NCBI GenBank assembly: GCA_026367775.1
Contig: CP111156.1
Span: forward strand, 1,922,001 to 1,986,000
Source of the DNA: Exserohilum rostratum
Taxonomy: Eukaryota; Ascomycota; Dothideomycetes; Pleosporales; Pleosporaceae
Reading direction: 5' to 3'
DNA: 64,000 bases
In this document: positions 41,610 through 53,215 of the stretch, piece after piece
Layout: every line of letters begins with the position of its first letter
Numbering within the stretch: position 1 is the stretch's first letter
Notes under the pieces: generated by a model
Told to the model about the DNA's origin: nothing
Database searches by the model: none
What the model saw: the letters and a program-made list of their open reading frames with translations, nothing else
Translations under genes and position numbers: made by a program

Positions 41610-44600
41610 CGCCCCCTTAAGCTAGGCTACTATTTAATATTAGATCTATCTACTAGATTAACGCCTAGCAGAAAGTTCTAGATCTTATCTACTCTTATAG
41701 CTTTAGTAAGATTATTAGCTAATAGATAGCTAGTATACTAGTATTAGAGCTAGATCTAATTTACTTTAATCTTCTTACGCACAAAGTAGTACTAGAAGTT
41801 AATATACTTAGATCTTGCGTAATAGACTAGGTTTTTAGTAAGCTATATTGCGCTCTAGCTGTTAGTATAGATCTTAGTTGTTCTATCTAATTAGATCTAA
41901 TATAGATCTTTAATTTCTCTAAGAAACTAAACTAGGTAGATAGCTTATTTTGCTGCTTCTTTATAGGCTATAAATTCAGCCTCTACGCTTAATAAGGCTA
42001 CTGTTAATTGTAGTTTTAATAGCTAAGAAATAGCGCTATAGCTCTTGTCTATTTGTAGTAAGAAGATATCGCCTATAGTAGATTTTCTGCTGTTAAAATC
42101 GCCCCCCTAATTTGCATCTATGGAGCCTATTAGATTAATTTGTAGCTCTAATTTAATTAGTAATATTAATGTAGATTGCTCTATTGCAGAACTAGTTTAA
42201 TTGCTAAGATCTAATTAATAGAGTAGACCTAGGTGTCTTGATTAAGATATATATCCCTATAGGTAGTCTAGACTACTAAAATACTTAGCGCTTAGATTAG
42301 CTATAAATTAAGATAGTAGATTGACTACGTATATAATATTAGGCCTAGTAAAAAGCGATAGATATATTAGAGAGCCGATCTCCTGCTAAAACAGCTTAAT
42401 CTCTTTTAGTAATGCAGTCTAATTATTCTTGCTTATCTTAATATTCTATTAGAGTAGCGTCTTTTTAGGCTTAATATTTAGCTTATTAAATCTAGATAGT
42501 AGCCTATAAATATAGTTCTCTTGCGTTACAAAGGTTAATTAATTAGATCTAATTACTTAAACACCTAGGAACTGTAAGATATCTCTAAGATCTTTAATCT
42601 TAACATTTAATATTATTAATAGATCTTAGAAAAGCTTCTAAATGTGCTACTCTTTTTTTATAAATAAGAGCAGATCGTCTATATAGGTGGCTATTATGAT
42701 CTTCTACTTAATATTAATATAGGTTGCGGTATTAATTAGCAGAGATCTGAACTAAAGCTAGCCTAGCAAGCTTAATAGCAGCTTCTACTTCTATCTACTA
42801 GCTTGCTTTAACCTATATAGAGCCTTATTAAGTAGGTAGACTTAATATAGGTTTCTCTAGTCTTAAAATCCTTCTAGTTGCTTAATAAAAATTATAGTAT
42901 TAATAAGAGCGTTTAGGAAAGCCTATTTGATATCCTAGCTCTTAATTTGCTAGCCTGCTGCTGTTAATATAGTAAGTAGCAGTCTAATTAGGTCTAGCCT
43001 AGTCGTATTAGCGAAGGTTTCTTAGTAGTCAATGCTAAACTCTTGCTAAAATCCCTTTGCTACCCACCTAGCCTTATAGATATAGCTATTCTTCTAATTA
43101 TACTTCTTATTAAGTACTTAGCGGCCTTTTAGCACTAGCTAGTCTATTAGTCTTATAACTAGTTACTAGATTTAATTTTTCTATAGTTAATTAATCTCTT
43201 ACTATATTGCTTAGAGATATTAATCTCTTTCTAGGTGCTTAAGAACCTAATAGTTGTTCTTTAGATTTAAGATATCCTTTAAAGTATATAGGATATCTTT
43301 AAGAATTAGATTCTCTATTATCTTAGTAGTTAGAGCTAATTCTGCTGTTCTAGCTCTGCTTTTAATTAAAATAATTAGATTCTTCCTAACTACTCTTATA
43401 GAGCTTATAGGCTAGTCTATCTAATTAATATTTAAATTAGTCTTAGTAATTTAATCTAGTTCTAGATTAATATTAGGATTAATCTCTTATTTAATATCTA
43501 GTAGTAGATCTAATTCTAGAGTCTAGTTATTAAATACTCCCTCTAGAATCTAGACATCACAGGCAGTTATAACCTTGTTAGTCTTAAGATTAATTAGTTA
43601 GTAGAGATTACTGCTAATATAGCTAGTAAGGTAGAATAGCTAGACTTATAAGTCTAGCTTACTAAGAAATTTTTCTAGCTCTTTTTTATATGCTAGAGAT
43701 CTCTATATTTTAATATTACTAATATTAGGCTTGCGTCTATATTTAGCTTTAAATAGCGTCTAGAACTTATTAGAACTATGCAGCGTTCTATTATAGAGAT
43801 AGACTGCTGCAAGTAAGGCTTCTACCTATAGTCTAGTAGGCATTTTAGCTTTAAATAGTAGAGCTTGGATCTTGTTAAATAGCGTTCTGTTAATCCGCTT
43901 AGCTCTACCTTTGCCTTCTAGATTAAATAGAGGAGTAAACTAAAGTTTAAATGTTGTTCTAGTAGCTAGATTTTGCAGCTCTATTGTATTAAGCTTATTA
44001 TTAGCCTAGATAGCTTTAATCTACTTTAAGTCTTAAATCTTAGCTCTTTTAATAAGGGCTTTTACTAGATCTATAAGCTTAGATCTAGTAGTAAGCAGAT
44101 CTACTTCTAGATATTTAGTTTTATAATCTAGAAAAGAAATATTGTACTTATAGCCCTTATTAGTTCTTAGCTTAATAGGTCATCTAAGATTATAGTATAT
44201 TAAATTGCTAAAATTATAAGCAGGAGTAGTAATTAGATTTCTGCTAACTTTGCTGCTAAACTTACTTTTTAAGCATACTTTGCAGTTGCTAAAAGCTTCT
44301 TTAGTTTTAATCTTTAATTTTGAGCTATTTGTCTTCTCGCTAAGCTTATTTAGGCTCGTCTTGCTAATATAGCTAAATCTGCAGTAGTATAGTGATATCT
44401 TGTTAGTCTAGTTAATTAAGATAATCTTGCTTAGTTAGTTAGATTAGCTAGTTTATTTAGTCTAATGCAGCATTAGATTCTAGATCTAATTAGCCTTCTA
44501 GATATTACTAATTGTATTAAAGATTAAGATATTTCTAATGTATTAAACTCTAGCTAATATCTTACTAGATTAGCTAATAATGCTATTATCCTTAGAGAAC

Positions 44601-46427
44601 TAGAATTAAGCTCTTTTCTAGACTACTTAGTATAGACTAAGTAGATTAACTCTAAAGTCTAGTACTATGAGAACTTTCTTTAGCGCTACTAACTTACTAG
44701 TACTAGTAAATATAATAGGTACTTCTCCTTTTACTATTACTAGTAGCAATTAATTAGTATTACCCTATTTATTATAGATATTGCTTACTCTACTAACATT
44801 TCTAATTAGGCTTCTATTAGAATAGATATGTGAGCTAGCTGTACTGTCTAATATCTATTTAATTAATTAACTAGATCTAGTAGTATTAATATTAGCGATT
44901 TTCTAATCTACTAATATTATAGTAGATAGAGCGTCTTTAGTTTAGTTAACTTAGTTAGGACGCTTACTTAGATCTTTAGTCTAGCATTAGTTAATAGTAT
45001 ATCTATTTCTCTTGTAGTAAGAGCACTTTTTTACACTTTTAGAATCTCTAAGTTAATAAGGTTATTTTAACGTCCTTAGAAGTTTGGGTTTAAGCTACTA
45101 TAGCTCCTCTAGTTAGGGCTAATGTAGCTCCTTTAGTCTAATCTATCTAAGCTGCTACTTCTATTGCTATAGTAGCTAATAGATCTATTTAATTTTATAG
45201 ATTTACGCTATCTAGATTTATTCATAATCTAATTATACATTACTTCTAGATTAATCTATTTATTTAATCTAAAATCTTAAGTTATTATAGTAATAAAGTA
45301 ATTAAATTATAAGCTTAGGTTATTAAGTATTAGAGCAGCGATAACTTAGTTAGGTAATTTAATTTGTCTAGCCTTTAGACTAAGGTATAGTCTTCTAATC
45401 TTCTATAAGTAGGATTTAATATTATTCTTATAGCTTACTAGCGTTATATTAATAAGATTCTTACTAACTAGAAAATTAGAGCTAAAACCTTACTAAGAAT
45501 ATAGTCTTTTAAGCTAGTTCTATAAGTAGTATAGACTACTAATATCTTTAGTGTATAGAAGTAGGCTGTCTTCTAGACTTAGCCTAAGAATAGATAGAGC
45601 TTTTACTTTAGCTTCTCTTAGCTCTTAATATTAATCTCTAAAGTTTACTTATATTAAGCTTACTAGATTTATTATAATTATTTTGCTATATTCTTACTAA
45701 ATAAGAACTAGTTTAATCTATAGTGCCTGGATATTATAGTTAGAGCTGCCTTTTAGCTTGCTAATATAGAAAATACTACTATTAGCTATGCTAAATAGAT
45801 ATAGACATAGTTACTAATCTTACTATAGAAGAACTCTAGCTGTAATTAATGTTTATTAATATCTTAGTTAATTAAAGTTTAGATCTATAGATGCTAGGTT
45901 AGTACGATTAACCTAGCGTTTAATTAATAGATAGATTTAGATCTTTCTACTTGTCCTTAATAGGCTTAGAGGTAGAGATAGACTTAGATCTTTCTACTTA
46001 TCCTTAATAGGCTTAGAGGCAGAAACAGAGTTTTCCTAGCTTTAGCTTACCCCTAACCTAGAGTTTTCTGCTGTCGCAGCAATAGCTTACTCTGAACTAA
46101 TAGGGTTTCTACTAGTATAGCTTACTCTAGTAACTACGATATATTAGATCTAATATCTAAGCTAGCTGTTCTAAGCTAGATCTAATAGAATTAGTCTAAT
46201 CTTAAATAATATTAGCTATGCTAGCTCGATAGAGTTCAGAATAGTCTAATAGAATCTAATAGAATCTGATAGAATGAAGCCTAAGTTAATGCTAGTCTGA
46301 TAAGCTAATCTTTTCCTAACTCTTATTAGAGGCAGCTTAGTATTACTAAGCTAGTAGACACGTAGTCTCTTTTCTAGAATCTTCTTTCTAAGTTGTAATA
46401 TCTTAATAGATCGCTAGGCTTATAACC

Positions 46428-46825
46428 TATTAGAATCTAATAGGCATAGATTCTAGCTGTAGATAGCGGAAGTAAGGAGAGAAAGATCTAGTAGTATGGA
46501 GTAGGAAAGAGAGAAAGAGAGATAATAGAGATTGATTGTTGTGTCTGCCTTAGTCTATCTACTTAACTATAGCTGTCTTAAATACTTAAGTCTAGATACA
46601 CTAGAAGATTCTATAGTACTATTAATATCTAATCTATATTAATAGTCTTGTTATAGATATTAATATATTAATCTTAAGTAGATATTGAAGCATAATAGCT
46701 TCTAGTAATGCTATTGGATCTTATGGATCCGGTAGATCCGATATTACCTGGCTGGTATCTGATCTAATAGATTAGATAGACCTGATAGATCTGATAGAGA
46801 ATAGCTGGTAGCTTATTCTCTAACA
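46428..46825 (-). repeat. 5' LTR of the Copia element
   Basis: This 398-bp copy keeps more C and G (for example GGATCCGGTAGATCCG near 46725) than the 3' LTR, which has lost several by transition. The two LTRs therefore differ mainly by RIP-type changes. Confidence 0.85.
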
Positions 46826-49800
46826 GTATTTATAGAATAATAAACTTGAACTATACGTTAAATATAACTCGCTAATAACTATATAACAAGATTCTAGTAG
46901 TACATTATAAGTATTAACTGGTATTATAAAGCACTTATGCGCATATACTAATAAAGTCTAGAACTAGTAGTGCGCTAAGAACTTATACGAAGTAGAGCTA
47001 ATCTTAATATGCTAGTAGAACTTATAGAAGAACTTATTAAAGTTAATTATTATCTATTTAAAATAACACTAAAGGAAATACTATCTATTTAAGGAACGTA
47101 ATAATAAAATAAGAATAATTAGCCTTAATAATAGTAATACTAACGTTTACTACTTAACATAAGATAGTAGTATTGTCTAATAGTATCTACTCTAAGATTC
47201 TACTAAGGATAACTATAGTATTTAACCTATACACTTTGATAACTCAAATAAAAAATTATAACTTAGATACTCTAAGCTAAATAAAGGACCTAAAGATTAG
47301 CAAGATAAAGATAGAAAGAAGATTACTTACTACGCTTATAGTAAAGAAGGCTCTATATTATAAGACTATTATAGTGGAAATAAAGTTACTTAATACCTAA
47401 ACGTTATCTAAAAGAACTCTAGCTTTAATAATAGTAATTCTTAGATTGTTATTATACTAGCTCTAAGTTAAATATAACCTACTTAATAAAGAACTTATTA
47501 GAGAACTTAACTGTTTAATTCTTACTACTACTAAGAGTAGTAAAGAAGAGAAAACCCTACTTAGTAATAAGAAATATAAGACGCTAGTAGAGAGAGTGGA
47601 ATTTCTTATAGCACCTATAAAATATAAAAAAAATTGCTAAGTTTAAGGGAAAAAACTAACCTACTACGCTAAACCTAAAAGAGCTTAACTCTAATAAAGA
47701 AGAACTATAATAAGTTCTAGTATAATAGATAACCCCATTTAGTATACTATAATAGGCGTAGAAAGTATAAGAATGATAGAATTTATTATAACAAGAGTAC
47801 TAGGCTAGTAGATAGTAATACGATAACAATATTTAGTATTAGTATAATACGCGTAACGTACACTATACTTAACTATTATAGATAATATACCTAGCTACTT
47901 ATTACTTAGCTTATTACTCTAATAAACAATGTATAAAATAGAAACTTACGATTATTTGAGGATACCCTAAATACAAAAACTATTAGTTTGAGTATAGAGG
48001 TGCCTTTTAAAAGTTCTATCCTACTAAGAATAATTTAGCTAACGTATAGCCGCCTTGGCTAAGGTTTATCTCTGCCCTCTATATAGTTACTTATTACTAC
48101 TTTATAGCTAATTATCTTTTAGATATTAATTAAAATCTATTTAACTTAAGCTTAGATTCTTTGCTAACAGAGATCTCTCTAGCATTTCTACTAAATCTTA
48201 ACTATATCTACTCTTAACTAAGGATGCTTTTTTTTATAGTCTCTCTCTTTATATAGAACTAGTAGAGCTTAATAAAGTTATAGTCTAAAGAGTTATCATA
48301 CTAGAGAAGTCTCTAGGTATTATATAGACAAGAGACTATACTTTAGTAGTAGTAAGTAGAAGTATGTGCTTTATTCTTTATTATAACTATCTAAAGTCTA
48401 TCTTTAAGATACTCTTTTGTAAAGAGAATTAGCTTTAGAATAAGAATATAGGTCTAATATCTCTACTAGTTAACACTACCTCTAGACCTACAAACTAGCT
48501 TAACTATCTTCTTTATCTATCTCTATTAAGGCTCTCTACTACGCTTATTATAGAGCCCTATCTATCCTATAGACTCTAATAGCTTCTACTCTTCTCTTTA
48601 TATAGGCTTAAGCTCTACGTTAGGCTAGGTAATCTTCTAAGTAGTATTCTCCCTTTCTACCTTTATCTCTAGCTAATAGATATTGCATAGACCTTTCTTA
48701 TTATCTAAAAAGTAGCCTTAGAATATAAACTTAGTGTATCCTTTCTACCTCTTATAGATATAGCTCTTAACTACTCTTTTATCTACCTTTCTCTAGACTC
48801 TATAGCCTCTTTATTAGTAGTTAATTACTATAGACGTCTTATCTATCTAGATAATATTCTTCTAGTCCTCTAATGTCTAATTCTTATAATCGATTACCTA
48901 TCCTAAATAAGCATTGTTTATGTACTATATTAGTTTAGGCTTCCTTATTAGCTTAGTCTTTTAGTACTCTACCTCTCTTAATACTCTCTAGACTATAGTA
49001 TTTAAGATTTTAACTCCTTAGAGACTATAAGCACTATAATATTAGCGTAGCTCTTCTCTTATTTATGTCTATTATATCATGCTTATTAGATTATCTGATT
49101 CTTTACTATTTATATCTACTTAAATAGTTAGCTAAAGTAAAAACCGTTATATACGTACTATAGAAGGATCTTAAGAGAAAAAATGTCTAGCTTAAAACTA
49201 ATAGTAATAGCTCTACTATAGATATAACTATTTATATAAGAATAAATACTAGATAGCTTTATAACCTATAACGTAAATCTACTAATAAAAAGTTACTTTA
49301 ACCTTATAATTAAAGTGTAAGTATAAGAATTATTATTAAAAGATATAGTGATAATATAGACTTATGATACAGCTACTTAGATAAAAGGTAAGATTTATGC
49401 TAAGAGAAGTTACGCTAAAGTGCTAAGACTAGCGTAGAATAGAACTTTCAAAAGGCATCTCTGTACGTAAATAATAAATATCTCAAGTATCTATAGAATA
49501 AAAAGAAAAGGAAGTATTTCTTAAGCTTTACTAATTAATAGGAGGCTATATAGATATAGAGAGCATAGTTAATATGGTATATAAATAACCATATATACTT
49601 TTAGAAGACTGGATTAATAGATTTACTTTAGTATTAAGTGTAATATATATAACCTAAGTAAAAAATAATATAAATTCCTAGTGGAGTCTTTTTTAAGCTT
49701 TCGCTATAAGAGTAAGGGCCTGCTAGGGAGGTTAATATCGTAAACCCTCTAGAATTAATAAAGCTTACTATAGAGCTTAATAGAAAATAGATATAGGCAC

Positions 49801-51090
49801 TAGTAGACTTAAAATTATAAGTAAACTTTACTTTGGCGTACGTAGTTAAGAAAGCTAGACTTACTCAACTATAAAAGTAGCAGCTATACCTCCTATAAGT
49901 TACTAATAGCAAACTATTACTAAATAAAAAAGAATAATATATTAAGTTAGATAAGTAAAACAGCATCTAAGAGTATACAGAGAAAATCAACTTAGATATC
50001 TTTAGACTAGCTACTTATAATATAATTTCAAAACTTTTATAGCTATTAAAATATAACCTATAAGTTAACTAGAAGTTAAATTGTTCTAATTTAAGTACCA
50101 TAAGATAGAGGCAACTAAAATCTGGCCTACACATTAGTAGAGTCTAATAGTAGATAAGAGTAATATTACTAAGTAGTATAATATAATAAAAAAGAAAGTA
50201 AATATGATAAGTAGTTCTTAGAGTAAGAAGCTAAACTTAGTGAATACTAAACCTAGACTACTAGATTATAAAGCTAAATCATATGATAATAGTATAACTT
50301 TAAAAATATCTAAATGATATTAGGAATATAGATCTATATTTTCAAAAGTAGTAAATACCTAAGCGTTACTAGAATATTAACTCTAGAACTATAAAGTAGA
50401 CCTATAGAAGGAAAGAAACAAACTTCTATACCTATATATTAACGATTAGAAAGAGAGCTTAACGTACTAAGAGAGTATATCAATAAGAGTTTAGCTAAAA
50501 GATATATGAAACTATTAACGCTACTAGTGATATATCTAATTATATACATGCTAGAAAAAGATAGTATAAATTATCTATACATTAATTATTAGTAGCTTAT
50601 AAATATTATGATTAAAAATAATTACTTATCATTGGATACGTTAAAGCTCTAGAATTAATCATCTTAAGTAAAGATCTGTATAGGGTTAGATGTCTAAGAT
50701 GAATACTACTTTATCAGGATTAAGAAAAGTAAATAATAAAAATCAGCCTTTAAAATATAATATAGACACTCGCAATACACTATTATACTATTTAGGCTTG
50801 CTAATACTCTAGCTATATTTTAAGAACTTATTAACAATATACTTAGACCCTATCTAAGTATATCTATTATTATTTACCTAGATTATATTTTAATATACCA
50901 AATACGTTAAGTAAGTACTATGAGCCCTAGATAATTATTACTTAAGACTTAAGCTATAAAAGTAAAAATCTTATAAAACTAAGGTTAACTTCTTAAGCTA
51001 TATAGTAAGGTTTAATAAGATATATATAAGTAGGAAAAAGATTAATATTATTAATTACTAGCTAATACTAAAAATAACGTATTCTATTAC
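46826..51090 (+). mobile_element. Gypsy retrotransposon, RIP-degraded, interrupted by a Tc1-like element
   Basis: On the plus strand gag-like sequence is followed by a zinc-knuckle region (TYYAYSKEGSI near 47.3 kb), and after the Tc1-like insertion by a protease-like stretch (ALVDLKL, VNFTLAYVVKKARL near 49.8 kb). A reverse transcriptase follows at 50.3-50.9 kb: TGLDV/IGLDV, FRLANTLAIF, then ELINNILRPYLSIFIIIYLD, which holds the start of the YxDD box. These give the usual Ty3/Gypsy order gag-PR-RT. No open frame survives. The downstream RNase H and integrase appear to be missing, cut off near 51.09 kb by the next element. LTRs were not identified. Confidence 0.7.
47995..49463 (-). mobile_element. 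second, strongly RIP-mutated copy of the Tc1-like element
   Basis: The left end TAGAGGTGCC at 47995, continuing TTTTAAAAGTTCTATC, and the inverted right end (CTTTCAAAAGGCATCTCTG ending at 49463) match the termini of the element at 12413-13915. TA flanks both sides (47993-47994 and 49464-49465). Internal blocks align in the same order, for example the region 48790-48880 with 13210-13300. The 1469-bp copy is far more AT-rich than the first copy. It sits in the protease-proximal part of the Gypsy element, whose reading resumes after it. Confidence 0.8.
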
Positions 51091-51099
51091 TAAGCCAGC

Positions 51100-52910
51100 C
51101 ACATCACAAAGTGTGCTACTTTTTCTTAGCATTGCGAACTTCACGTATAAAAGATAATGCTTTAACAATAGAACGCAATATTAACCTAGAAAGAAGGTAA
51201 AACTGCTCTTGCTATTTAGGCCTATTGTATAGGCTAGTTTAAGGGTATCTAGCGCGCTATAGTAGCTTACAACGTCTATCATTAGTAGATCTCTTAGTAG
51301 CTTTAAGAAATTACCTTTTAACCTACAACGCAGCTAAATTACTAAAAGCTAACTAAATTTAAAGAGCAAACTATTATATAACATATTGTTAACCTAGACT
51401 TATAAGAATTTATACTCTATTTTTATAAAGTAGTAGATATAGTAGAGAAACTACTACGCGTATAAGATAGCTAGCCTCTAAGTAAATACTAGGTAGAGCG
51501 GTTTATATTGCGTATAGATAAGCTTAAAATAGCTTTTAATTAAGTAAAAGATTATTAGAGGATATAGTAGAAGAACCTAGAGGTTATTAACGTATAGTTT
51601 AAGCTTATATAAGAGATAATTAAGAAGTATAGGGTTTATTTAGATAATATCTATAACTTTAATAAAACTAGCTTTTAAATAGGCGTAATTAGCTTAATAA
51701 AGGTAGTTATAGGCGTAGAGCGTTATATAAGACCTACTCTTATATAGCTAGGTAATTGTAAGTAGGTTATAGTTATTTAGAGTATCTATACTATAGGATA
51801 TACTACTTTGCTATTTATTATCTATGAAGGGCGCGTTTATATCTCTACTTAGTATAAAGAAGTAAGTATACTATATAATTAGAAGCTCTTAGTATGAGAG
51901 AATAGCTAAATAAATTATAAGCTTAGCCTAGCGTAGTTAAAGCACTTTAATAAGTATATAAAGACGCGTTAGGTAGAGTTATATAGGCTACTTATCTTGA
52001 ATAGCTATAAGAGCTACATTATATAAAAGATTCTTACCCTTTATATACTTACTTATTTTTTATATATACTTTAGCTACTTAATATTATCTACTTTTTACC
52101 TCTTAAGTAGAAGTACTCTTAACGCGTATAAGTCCTAGTACGCTACTATGTCTAGTATATTAATAAAAAACACTTCCTTCTAGCTTTTTAAGACGTATTT
52201 TTTAATATGTTTACGTATAATAACTATAAAAAGGCCTTTAAAGTAGTATAGCTAGTCCCTATTAATGCGTAGAGAGTTATTAATTATCTTAACGTACGTC
52301 TTTACACCTTACTATAGTAAGACTATCTAGAAATACTTTAGTAGTCTAAAACAGCTAGTAATTTATATAAATTTAGGTTATAGTTAAAGCTTATAAGAGA
52401 ATCTTTTATATAATTACTAACTACTATATAAAAAGGCTTTTTAAAGCTTATTAAAGGGGCTAAAGAGATGCTATATAAGAATGTGCTTATAAAGGCTTGC
52501 GTATAAAAGCTTAAAGAGTAATTAGTTGTAGTAATGAAGCGCTAAGGGCGCTAAAGAAAGCAAATTTAGATAAGTAGGATACTAGACTTTAGTGTAGAGC
52601 TATTATAGGTAGCTAGAAGTAGTTCTACTAGTTATATAATTTTAAAGAAGGCACGTAGTAAGGGTATAAAGAAAGGTGAGGTAGGAGGTAAACTTAATCT
52701 TTCTTTAGATAAAAATAGAATATAGCTAATAGAGCTATAAGTTAGCGTGTAGGCACTAAAGTATAGTAGATGTACTAAACTACTAACAGTTTAGATATAA
52801 GTATTTGGTATAAGATATAATATTGCATCTAGGATACTTTTTTTTTATCTAGGTGCGGATAGGTTCTTTTATAGAAAGCTATCACATGTAAATAAAAATA
52901 ACATCGGCTA
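51100..52910 (+). mobile_element. third pogo-like transposon, RIP-degraded
   Basis: A transposase-like frame on the plus strand can be followed from about 51.2 to 52.7 kb through many TAG stops. Diagnostic blocks are NIYNFNKTSF (51.65 kb), RPTLIQLGN, then IIYEGRVYIS, LYRLLILNSYKSY (52.0 kb) and LQLLNIICF-like sequence (52.08 kb). In all three catalytic positions the expected Asp codon is AAT (51661, 52000, 52081). About nine residues are missing between the second and third position. Clear terminal repeats were not found, so the ends are approximate. Confidence 0.7.
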
Positions 52911-52962
52911 AGCTAGTACACTAAAATACGCTAATTACTAGTGTACTTTAGTATTATAAATT

Positions 52963-53129
52963 AAATCGGCAGTTAGGCCCAATAAAATCCAGTTAAGAAA
53001 TCCAAAATCTATCAGCTGCTACGCGATTAATCTAATCATTGTCAGATGATTGATTTGTAAGTTTCGGCAGTTGGCTGATATTTCTTATTAATGATATCTC
53101 TATGGATATCAATCGTACTAACCCGATTT
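52963..53129. repeat. short less-mutated island with small inverted ends
   Basis: AAATCGGCAGTTAG at 52963-52976 faces an inverted CTAACCCGATTT at 53118-53129. The segment keeps normal CA and TG frequency in the middle of RIP-mutated DNA. It may be a small non-autonomous element that escaped RIP because of its length, or a single-copy remnant. Confidence 0.35.
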
Positions 53130-53215
53130 GGCAAGGAAAATGACGCTAACACGTCATAGGAATAGTTCCAAGCTAGGATTCTACGCTAGTCCCAAATACG
53201 CAACTACTAGAAATA

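Larger units (their letters stand above)
41196..46825 (-). mobile_element. Ty1/Copia retrotransposon with both LTRs, RIP-degraded
   Basis: Direct repeats at 41196-41609 and 46428-46825 enclose 4.8 kb. On the minus strand the LTR begins TGTTAGAGAATAAGC and ends CTAATA (CTAACA before mutation). Just upstream of the 3' LTR lies a polypurine tract (AAGGGGGCG), preceded by a Copia RNase H end: SVEAEFIAYKEAAK, then NLVYYARSKYIN and YFVRKKI, with stops. Next to the 5' LTR the sequence GGTTATAAGCCTAGCG is a plausible primer site. Near 45.0 kb a CCHC-type zinc knuckle of gag is readable. Stops, mostly TAG and TAA, occur throughout, so no protein is intact. Clear target duplications were not found. Confidence 0.85.
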
